From CAZRWH01 sp964603905 (GTDB lineage Bacteria; Patescibacteriota; Gracilibacteria; UBA1369; UBA12470): a DNA stretch of 8,136 nt. The notes below the pieces were generated by a model. It did not search any database, had not been told where the DNA came from, and worked only from the letters and a program-made list of their open reading frames with translations. The stretch spans positions 1-8,136 of the forward strand of contig CAZRWH010000043.1 in assembly GCA_964603905.1 (NCBI GenBank). Direction: 5' to 3'. A program made the position numbers and the translations under genes. Positions 1-4,557 of this stretch are shown here, one piece after another; position 1 is the stretch's first letter, and every line of letters starts with the position of its first letter.

Positions 1-731
1 TTCTTTATAAACTCAATATTCTCTTTTAGCAGAGCTTTCATTTTCTCTTGGTCTCGGACTTTGAGGTATTTCGGCGCAACTTTTAGGGAGATCGCTCCTT
101 TGAATCCGTCGACTGCTAGTTTGCTGATGAAGCTTTCTAGAGGTAATGACCCTTTTGTTAGGAGTTGGTATCCTTTTTCTCTGTAAAAGTTTGAGATGTG
201 TACGTGGACAAGGAATTTTTGAAGTGTTCCGTATGCATACATCAAGTCTTCTTTTTTCTCTGCTACTCTTGCTGTGTCTAGGCAGGCATGTTTGAACTTT
301 TTTAGCTCTCTCATGTTGTTCATTACTCGTTCAGGTATGAATCCTAGCCATGTTTTGTTTCCAGCATTTTCTAGTGCTATAGAGATGTTCTCTTTTTTTC
401 TGATATTTGGGACCTCTTTTTTTAGCCATGAAGCGTATTTTTGGTCCAAAATTTTAGGTGGTTGAATGATTATTACCTTTGTGTCTAGTTTTTTGGCCAT
501 TTTTATTGCGTGTTCCAGGTCTTTTTGTTTTGAGTTGTCTAATCCTTGTATTGCTAAAACTGGTACACCTGTTTCTTTAGATATTCTTGCTACGTAATCT
601 ATATCCAAAGTGTCTAGTTCCTTTTTGTTGAGATTTAGGTCGACTCCATCGAATCCGGCTTCTTTTGCAAATTCAAATATTCGGTATAGGCCGTATCCTT
701 TTAAAGAGTCTGTTGATAGAGCGATCTTCAT
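1..731 (-). CDS. Sugar phosphate isomerase/epimerase-like TIM-barrel protein (partial, 3' end off the left edge)
   Basis: 243 codons are open from ATG at 731 to the window edge, with no stop. The protein resembles the xylose-isomerase-like TIM barrel / AP endonuclease 2 family, which usually isomerises or epimerises sugars at a divalent metal site in the cytoplasm. Visible family marks are GFDGVDLNL (residues 26-34, strand 2), IALENAG (118-124, metal-ligand Glu121), CLDTAR (150-155, Asp152), VHVHIS (175-180, His176/His178) and GFKGAISLKV (209-218). Two usual ligand positions look changed: the His that normally follows the Asp strand is Arg155, and the Glu of the last strand is Lys217. The substrate cannot be told, and loss of metal catalysis is possible. 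Members are usually about 250-280 residues, so little is missing. The gene lies 105 bases downstream of serS on the same strand and has its own candidate promoter. No Shine-Dalgarno precedes the ATG; a CTACAACTACC-type leader sits there instead. The fold is fairly certain, the activity is not. Confidence 0.8.
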   Translation of the reverse strand, partial: MKIALSTDSLKGYGLYRIFEFAKEAGFDGVDLNLNKKELDTLDIDYVARISKETGVPVLAIQGLDNSKQKDLEHAIKMAKKLDTKVIIIQPPKILDQKYASWLKKEVPNIRKKENISIALENAGNKTWLGFIPERVMNNMRELKKFKHACLDTARVAEKKEDLMYAYGTLQKFLVHVHISNFYREKGYQLLTKGSLPLESFISKLAVDGFKGAISLKVAPKYLKVRDQEKMKALLKENIEFIK

Positions 732-734
732 AGG

Positions 735-770
735 TAGTTGTAGTGAGTAGTGGTAGTTGTAGTTTTGGTG
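735..770 (+). repeat. Degenerate TAGT-type short-period array, locus A
   Basis: TAG recurs at 735, 741, 748, 754 and 760, with units of 6-7 bases such as TAGTTG and TAGTGAG. Positions 740-770 match 3539-3569 at 30 of 31 bases in the same orientation. On the minus strand the array reads as an almost G-free leader of the CTACAACTACC kind that ends about 3 bases before the ATG of the TIM-barrel gene. Confidence 0.75.
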
Positions 771-802
771 CCGTTCCGGCAAGATAGTTTTTAACTCGTA
801 TT

Positions 803-831
803 ATTTTACCACAAAACCGGCCCCTCGTAAA
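803..831 (-). promoter_or_regulatory. Candidate sigma-70-type promoter for the TIM-barrel gene
   Basis: On the minus strand a TTTACG (-35, 4 of 6 to consensus) and a TAAAAT (-10, 5 of 6) are separated by exactly 17 bases. The element begins right after the serS stop codon. It would give a leader of about 65 bases that includes a small GC hairpin (769-781) and the TAG-type repeat array. It is supported only by matches and spacing. Confidence 0.4.
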
Positions 832-836
832 CTGTT

Positions 837-1976
837 CTAACGTGGGTCGATTGTCTTCTGGCCACCCATGTATGGTTGCAATACTTCAGGAATCTTTATT
901 GATCCGTCTTTTTGTTGGTAAATTTCGAGTACTGGTATTAGTACGCGAGGCGATGCGATACATGTGTTGTTTAGGGTATGGCAGAAGTGGATTTTGCCAT
1001 CGCGATCTCTATATCTAAGGTTTAGTCGACGTGATTGGAATTCGTGGAATGTTGAGCATGAATGAGTTTCTCCATAAGATTCTCTGCTTGGCATCCATGT
1101 TTCTATGTCGTTTTTGAAATATTGACCTTGTCCCATATCTCCTGTGCATACTGACACGACTCGGTACGGAAGATTGAGGTCTTGTAGGACTTCTTCGGCG
1201 TTTTTCAGTAGTAGTTCGTGCATTTTTCGGCTCTCTTCAGGGTCGTTTTTGCATATAATTACTTGCTCTATTTTTTGGAACTGGTGAACTCTATAAAGTC
1301 CATGTGTGTCTTTTCCGTAAGTACCGGCTTCTCTTCTGTAGCATGTTGAAAATCCGCAGCTTTTTTTCGGNNNNNNNNNNNNNNNNNNNNNNNNNNNNNN
1401 NNNNNNNNNNNNNNNNNNNNNNNNNNNNNNNNNNNNNNNNNNNNNNNNNNNNNNNNNNNNNNNNNNNNNNCGCATTCCCTCGTTTTTGAGGTAGTAAGAC
1501 CGAGATCCTCCAACTTTTGCTCCTCTTGGAAGGTCGATTAGGTCGCATTTTTCTCCGAGTGCGACGTGGTCTCTTATTTCGAAATCGAATGTAGGTATTT
1601 CACCCCATTTATAAAGCTCCACATTCTCTTCGTCGTCTTTCCCTTCAGGTGTTTCGTTTGATGGTGGTGTTGGTAGTTGAAATAGAAGGCTTTCTAGTTG
1701 AGATTCTACTTCTTGAAGCTGTGGCGCTAGCTCTTTTTCTTTTGCGCTGACAGCTTGCATTTCGGCGATGGCTTTTTGTTTCTCGTCGCCTTGAAGTTGT
1801 GCGATTTTCTCGGATGCAGTGTTCTTTTCTGCTCTTATTGCCTCTACTTTTTGGAGTAGTTCGCGTTTGTCTGCGTCAAGTTTGATAACTTGATCGACGT
1901 CGACATTAATACCTTTTTGTTGGCATGCTTTTTTGAATAAATCTGGGTTTTCTCGGAGGAGTTTTAGGTCGATCAT
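837..1976 (-). CDS. serS: Seryl-tRNA synthetase, interrupted by an assembly gap
   Basis: This class II aminoacyl-tRNA synthetase activates serine with ATP and charges tRNA-Ser in the cytoplasm. The N-terminus MIDLKLLREN is typical. Residues about 30-100 form the antiparallel coiled-coil arm that binds the tRNA long variable arm. LPRGAKVGGSRSYYLK (149-164) opens the catalytic core. After the gap comes motif 2 (TCYRREAGTYGKDT, then GLYRVHQFQKIE), and near the end motif 3 (HTLNNTCIASPRVLIPVLE, then YQQKDG and IPEVLQPYMGG). The NNT...A-S-P-R form of motif 3 is like the Thermus enzyme rather than the E. coli GSG...GR form. EIYQQ replaces the usual ENYQQ. Bases 1371-1470 are N, and both flanks align in the correct frame, so the gene is probably intact in the organism. 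The start is the only plausible ATG. There is no Shine-Dalgarno; the leader is an ACTA-rich array ending 6 bases before the ATG. The symporter gene lies 131 bases upstream. Confidence 0.96.
   Translation of the reverse strand: MIDLKLLRENPDLFKKACQQKGINVDVDQVIKLDADKRELLQKVEAIRAEKNTASEKIAQLQGDEKQKAIAEMQAVSAKEKELAPQLQEVESQLESLLFQLPTPPSNETPEGKDDEENVELYKWGEIPTFDFEIRDHVALGEKCDLIDLPRGAKVGGSRSYYLKNEGMXXXXXXXXXXXXXXXXXXXXXXXXXXXXXXXXXXPKKSCGFSTCYRREAGTYGKDTHGLYRVHQFQKIEQVIICKNDPEESRKMHELLLKNAEEVLQDLNLPYRVVSVCTGDMGQGQYFKNDIETWMPSRESYGETHSCSTFHEFQSRRLNLRYRDRDGKIHFCHTLNNTCIASPRVLIPVLEIYQQKDGSIKIPEVLQPYMGGQKTIDPR
1371..1470. other. Assembly gap of 100 N inside serS
   Basis: There are exactly 100 N, the usual placeholder for a scaffold gap of unknown length. 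From memory of the E. coli and Thermus enzymes, the stretch between YYLKNEGM and the motif 2 strand should be roughly 80-95 residues, but the run allows only about 34. The true gap is therefore probably near 250-280 bases. It should hold class II motif 1 and the TAE loop that binds serine. Residue numbers downstream of it are not real. Confidence 0.95.
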
Positions 1977-1982
1977 TTTTGT

Positions 1983-2040
1983 TAGTTGGTAGTTTGTAGA
2001 TAGTAGTTGGTAGTTTTAGGCGCAAGGCTCAAGGCGCAAG
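1983..2040 (+). repeat. Heptanucleotide array in two sequence blocks, locus B
   Basis: Units start every 7 bases: 1983, 1990, 1997, 2004 and 2011 (TAGTTGG, TAGTTTG, TAGATAG and variants). Then, in the same register, 2018, 2025 and 2032 carry AGGCGCA or AGGCTCA. The unit sequence changes but the 7-base phase does not. The array occupies the leader of serS on the minus strand, ending 6 bases before its ATG. A TTTTTT run follows on the plus strand. Confidence 0.85.
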
Positions 2041-2107
2041 TTTTTTGCGGATCTAAAAATCAACTGCAGACAGTTTACAGCGTTAGTTCTTGTTGTCGCA
2101 AGAAGAC

Positions 2108-3007
2108 TTACGACTTAACTATCCATTTGAATGGTTGCAAAAGGGTGTTCCAAGGTGCTTGAGCTAATACTGTTATTAGTACTACTTCTGGTGTAAAGAA
2201 CTGTACTGCGAGTACTATTGCGAGGGCGCTGTTCATATAGGTGTTAACGATTGAGACCGCAATTCGGTCTTCTTTCTTTCTCCAAAAAACTGCCAAGTAT
2301 CCGAGTATGTGCATTAGTATGAAGAATCCATAAACCCAGGCGAGATTACTTAGTGCTTCGATTGGATTTTGAATTATAAACTCAGCTTGAACCGAAACTG
2401 CAATAAAGATGATAAGTGTGATTACTAGGATGCTGATTGCACTGTAGTATTTCTTTGTTTTTTCGATAAAAAATGCAGCAGGGGTGCGTTTGAGTGTCTG
2501 GGATATTATTAGGGGAACGAATATTAAAGTCGCCAACGTCATGAACATCGGTAGGGGGTCTATAGTGATCGATTCTTTTGCGAGTATGATGAATAAAAAT
2601 GGCATCAAAAATGGTGCGATCATGTATGCCGGGATGACCGTTGCTAATGTTAGTGAAGTATTACCTTTGGCGATTTCGGTCAGGAGTGGTGATGCGATTG
2701 CTGGAGGGGTTGATGCGAGTAGTAGTAGTCCGATTGCAAGCTCAGGATTTATAGGTTTAGTTATGACAAAAGTTACAATTGGAACTGCGATTAAAAGTAT
2801 GGAAAGTACGTAAATTAACAGTAGTGGCTTTTTTGCATGTTCTAACACCTGCCTGCACTCGGTTTTGAGGAAAATTAGTAGAAGAATGACGCCTAGTAGG
2901 GGGGTTAGAAGGAATTGAAGGGATTGTCCGTATTTGCCGAATGCTAGTCCTGAAATTAGGGCTAGGGCTAAGAATATCCAGAAGTTTTTTTCGATTTTTT
3001 CTAGCAT
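2108..3007 (-). CDS. Bile acid:sodium symporter (SBF/BART) family membrane protein
   Basis: This 299-residue, strongly hydrophobic protein has about 9-10 membrane helices, roughly at 9-24, 29-47, 60-83, 88-104, 118-142, 152-170, 187-206, 222-241 and 255-290. The best family marks are TPPAIASPLLTEIAKGN (100-116), which matches the broken-helix region of SBF transporters, and NTYMNSALAIVLA (255-267), which matches the second crossover helix. Characterised members carry organic anions with sodium; the substrate here is unknown. In that second motif the Glu and Gln that help bind sodium in ASBT homologues appear to be Val254 and Met258, while Asn259 is kept, so the coupling ion may differ. The alignment is by eye. 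The gene ends 131 bases before serS. It is divergent from the peroxiredoxin gene and shares with it a Fur-like palindrome that covers its -35 box. The start is ATG at 3007, with no Shine-Dalgarno. Family confidence is good; transport role is inferred. Confidence 0.82.
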   Translation of the reverse strand: MLEKIEKNFWIFLALALISGLAFGKYGQSLQFLLTPLLGVILLLIFLKTECRQVLEHAKKPLLLIYVLSILLIAVPIVTFVITKPINPELAIGLLLLASTPPAIASPLLTEIAKGNTSLTLATVIPAYMIAPFLMPFLFIILAKESITIDPLPMFMTLATLIFVPLIISQTLKRTPAAFFIEKTKKYYSAISILVITLIIFIAVSVQAEFIIQNPIEALSNLAWVYGFFILMHILGYLAVFWRKKEDRIAVSIVNTYMNSALAIVLAVQFFTPEVVLITVLAQAPWNTLLQPFKWIVKS

Positions 3008-3024
3008 GACTTTAGATTACTGGC

Positions 3025-3053
3025 TTTACATGTGGATTACAATTATATATTAT
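3025..3053 (+). promoter_or_regulatory. Promoter for the peroxiredoxin gene
   Basis: TTTACA (-35, 3025-3030, 5 of 6) and TATTAT (-10, 3048-3053, 5 of 6) are separated by 17 bases. Transcription would start near 3060, inside the palindrome, leaving a leader of about 25 bases without a Shine-Dalgarno. Confidence 0.6.
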
Positions 3054-3069
3054 TGATAACGATTATCAA
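3042..3069 (-). promoter_or_regulatory. Promoter for the symporter gene
   Basis: On the minus strand TTGATA (-35, 3069 to 3064, 5 of 6) and TATAAT (-10, 3047 to 3042, 6 of 6) are 16 bases apart. The predicted transcript start is near 3035, about 28 bases before the ATG. The -35 box lies inside the right arm of the palindrome at 3050-3072. Confidence 0.65.
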
Positions 3070-3072
3070 TAA
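3050..3072. promoter_or_regulatory. Fur/PerR-like operator between divergent genes
   Basis: This is a perfect inverted repeat with 10-base arms, TTATTGATAA and TTATCAATAA, around a CGA centre. Its core TGATAACGATTATCA matches the 7-1-7 Fur-family box (TGATAATNATTATCA) at all but one position. It overlaps the -10 of the peroxiredoxin promoter and the -35 of the symporter promoter, where a bound repressor would block both. A peroxide- or iron-sensing Fur-family protein fits a peroxiredoxin target. No such regulator is in the window, so its identity is inferred. Confidence 0.7.
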
Positions 3073-3084
3073 CTTTTATTCAAA

Positions 3085-3549
3085 ATGATTAAAGAAAACC
3101 AAAAGGCTCCAGAATTCTGCCTCAAAGATTCTTATGAAAAAGATGTTTGTTTGTCAGACTTTGCAGGTAAAAAAGTTGTCCTTTATTTCTATCCAAAAGA
3201 CAACACTCCTGGTTGTACGATTGAAGCTTTGGACTTTACAGCTCTGCAAGGGGAGTTTGAGAAATTAAATACGGTTGTAGTTGGAGTAAGCAAAGATAGT
3301 TGCCAGTCGCATCGCAAGTTTGTGGACAAGAAGAATTTGGCGGTAACTTTGCTGTCTGATCCCGATTCAGAAATGCAAAAAAAGTATAATGTTTGGAGGA
3401 TGAAAAAGTTCATGGGGCGTGAATATATGGGTACTGTTCGCAGTACTGTTTTGATAGATGAAAAAGGAGTCATCCTTAAAATCTGGGATGGTGTTAAGGC
3501 AAAGGGGCACGCGGATGATGTGCTTTCGCACATCAGTGGTAGTGAGTAG
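3085..3549 (+). CDS. bcp: Peroxiredoxin, Bcp/PrxQ type thiol peroxidase
   Basis: This 154-residue enzyme is predicted to reduce hydrogen peroxide and organic hydroperoxides in the cytoplasm, recharged by thioredoxin or a similar donor. The thioredoxin-like fold begins near residue 8 (APEFCLKD). The active site is YFYPKDNTPGCTIEA (34-48), with Thr41, peroxidatic Cys44 and distal Arg119 (GTVRST). E. coli Bcp has its resolving Cys five residues after the peroxidatic one; here that place is Leu49. Cys12, Cys22 and Cys73 remain as possible partners, or the protein works as a 1-Cys enzyme. Length is normal for the family. ATG at 3085 is preceded by A/T-rich sequence without a Shine-Dalgarno. Its promoter overlaps a Fur/PerR-like palindrome, which suggests control by peroxide or iron. 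The last codons (Gly-Ser-Glu) and the TAG stop come from a TAG-type repeat array, so the natural C-terminus may have been altered. Confidence 0.93.
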   Translation: MIKENQKAPEFCLKDSYEKDVCLSDFAGKKVVLYFYPKDNTPGCTIEALDFTALQGEFEKLNTVVVGVSKDSCQSHRKFVDKKNLAVTLLSDPDSEMQKKYNVWRMKKFMGREYMGTVRSTVLIDEKGVILKIWDGVKAKGHADDVLSHISGSE

Positions 3550-3569
3550 TGGTAGTTGTAGTTATGGTG
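3539..3569 (+). repeat. Degenerate TAGT-type array, locus C, overlapping the bcp stop
   Basis: TAG occurs at 3540, 3547, 3553 and 3559. The 31 bases match 740-770 with one mismatch (A for T at 3564). The array supplies the last two codons and the stop codon of bcp. It continues into TGGTGTTTTG (3565-3574), a 10-mer also found after locus F. Confidence 0.75.
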
Positions 3570-3610
3570 TTTTGTACTCTTCGGGTGTTGTCATCCGTCT
3601 TATGTCGAAA

Positions 3611-3645
3611 ACATACAAGATACAAAATACTTGATACTAAATACC
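3611..3645 (+). repeat. ATAC-type heptanucleotide array, locus D
   Basis: There are five 7-base units at 3611, 3618, 3625, 3632 and 3639, each with ATAC at its core (ACATACA, AGATACA and variants). It fills the end of the gap between the convergent bcp and 74-residue genes. The period equals that of the TAGT arrays, but the unit is different. The rest of the gap (3570-3610) holds only a weak hairpin (3582-3597). Confidence 0.75.
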
Positions 3646-3647
3646 AA

Positions 3648-3872
3648 TCATCCATGCGTATGTGTCTCTTCTTCTGGATCTCGGTGAAGTAGATTGTCTA
3701 TGATTTGTCCTATTGCTGTTCTAAGACCTCTTACTATGTTTTCTCGTCGTGAGAGGTTCTCTGTGTTTCCGTCTGTGACGCTTTTGGGGATGTTGAGTCC
3801 TTTGAGTAGTAACTCTCCTGCGTGTTCTATCGTGTGTCTGACTATTCCTGGGTTGTGGGGTTTTTCTGTCAT
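3648..3872 (-). CDS. Small hypothetical protein (74 aa)
   Basis: I do not recognise this protein. From ATG at 3872 it has 74 residues: a His/Pro-containing N-terminus (MTEKPHNPGIVRHTIEHAGE), a central charged helix (about NLSRRENIVRGLRTAIGQII), and a tail rich in Glu and His ending in THTHG. No signal peptide or membrane segment is seen. An in-frame GTG at 3896 would add 8 residues (MASIIIQD) and overlap the upstream gene by 13 bases. I prefer the ATG, which starts 11 bases after that gene's TAA. Neither start has a Shine-Dalgarno. The spacing suggests cotranscription and coupled translation with the 201-residue gene. The stop is TGA, which supports the standard code. Its reality rests on open length and context only. 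Confidence 0.55.
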   Translation of the reverse strand: MTEKPHNPGIVRHTIEHAGELLLKGLNIPKSVTDGNTENLSRRENIVRGLRTAIGQIIDNLLHRDPEEETHTHG

Positions 3873-3883
3873 ATCTTGAATTA

Positions 3884-4489
3884 TTATACTAGCCACTTAT
3901 GTTGTTCGTCTATTATCCCTAATATTTGAAATACTTTGGTGATGGTGGCCCATTTCTTTGGTCCGATCCTTGTAGGTCGTTTTTTAAGCTCGCTTAGGCT
4001 AAATATTCCTTCTGCGTCGGTGTAATTGTCTTTTAGGTCTTGAATTGTCGTTGCCTGGGTTATCCTGGTGCGCGATGGTAGATCGTTGATTGTTGCTGAC
4101 AATTGTTTTGTTTCAACTTGTCTTAGGCTAGTGCCTTGTTCTAACCACCATTTGCTGCTTCGCGAATTTTTTGTGCGGATGTGTAGCATATTTGCAAATA
4201 CTGATAGTAGCCCGCTGTCACTTCGTTTTTCTCCTGAAAGGTTGATGTCTGCTGAGAACCAACCACGCATATTTTTGGCGATTAATATTGTGGTGGCATC
4301 GATTTGGTCTGTTGTTTCTTCCAGTGGATGCCCGAGTGAATGTTCTATTTCTTCTCGGATGTACCGTATGTGGTTTTGTGCTTCCTGGGTTGTGTCTGGA
4401 TTTTCTGAGATTAGTCGAATTATAATCGCGGCATGTCTGCGATATGCTTCTTGTTCTTCTCGGTCTAATTTTTTGTAGAATCTATGCAT
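3884..4489 (-). CDS. Hypothetical protein (201 aa), possible C-terminal helix-hairpin-helix domain
   Basis: The protein is soluble, without signal peptide or membrane helix. The N-terminal 60 residues are charged and helical (KKLDREEQEAYRRHAAIIIR, then REEIEHSLGHPLEE). The middle part (about 70-140) is not recognised. The C-terminus from about residue 148 (TIQDLKDNY, ELKKRPTRIGPKKWATI, FQILGI) has the spacing of the RNA polymerase alpha C-terminal / HhH type of DNA-binding fold, with an IG-K-K-W turn between helices. This is a reading by eye. It might therefore be a nucleic-acid-binding or transcription-associated protein. ATG at 4489 is preceded by a C-rich stretch, not a Shine-Dalgarno. It lies only 17 bases past the dnaK terminator T-run, so it needs either readthrough or a promoter hidden in the dnaK end. 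It is followed closely by the 74-residue gene. Confidence 0.72.
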   Translation of the reverse strand: MHRFYKKLDREEQEAYRRHAAIIIRLISENPDTTQEAQNHIRYIREEIEHSLGHPLEETTDQIDATTILIAKNMRGWFSADINLSGEKRSDSGLLSVFANMLHIRTKNSRSSKWWLEQGTSLRQVETKQLSATINDLPSRTRITQATTIQDLKDNYTDAEGIFSLSELKKRPTRIGPKKWATITKVFQILGIIDEQHKWLV

Positions 4490-4506
4490 AGGTGGAGGAA
4501 TTTACC

Positions 4507-4538
4507 AAAAAAAAGCCCCCGCGTAAAGCGGAGGCTTT
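4507..4538 (-). terminator. Intrinsic terminator of dnaK
   Basis: In the minus-strand RNA the stem GCCUCCGC (4535-4528) pairs with GCGGGGGC (4522-4515), with one G-U pair, around a UUUAC loop, followed directly by eight U (4514-4507). Flanking AAA/TTT can lengthen the stem to 11 pairs. It begins about 20 bases after the dnaK TAA. The plus strand has only three T after the stem, so it acts in one direction. Confidence 0.93.
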
Positions 4539-4557
4539 GTGGATTTGGGATTTGTAA

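Noticed and set aside
274..465. Plus-strand 63-codon frame opposite the TIM-barrel gene
   Set aside because: The opposite strand has a continuous protein with family motifs; this frame is its shadow.
735..770. CRISPR array made of the TAG-type repeats
   Set aside because: The units are 6-7 bases, contiguous, degenerate and without spacers; no cas gene is in the window.
769..781. TGCCG-TTC-CGGCA hairpin as a terminator of serS
   Set aside because: Only five pairs, and no T-run follows on the serS strand; it is about 55 bases past the stop and downstream of a candidate promoter.
1268..1548. Short open frames running through the N block
   Set aside because: They exist only because N codons cannot be read as stops; the real frame is serS.
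2062..2104. Small palindromes (AACTG/CAGTT and TTCTTG/CAAGAA) between the symporter gene and serS as a terminator or T-box
   Set aside because: Short stems, no T-run, and none of the T-box leader elements expected for a Gram-positive type serS.
3189..3533. 114-codon open frame antisense to bcp, with array C ending about 5 bases before its ATG
   Set aside because: It lies wholly within a clear peroxiredoxin gene, has a Ser/Thr-rich, family-less translation, and long antisense frames are expected from this composition. The array position is noted as a coincidence.
3582..3597. CGGGTG-TTGT-CATCCG hairpin as terminator of bcp
   Set aside because: Six pairs including a G-U and no T-run after it; too weak to call.
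3873..3896. GTG at 3896 as the start of the small hypothetical gene
   Set aside because: Possible, but ATG at 3872 is preferred; neither has a Shine-Dalgarno, and the GTG start would overlap the upstream gene.
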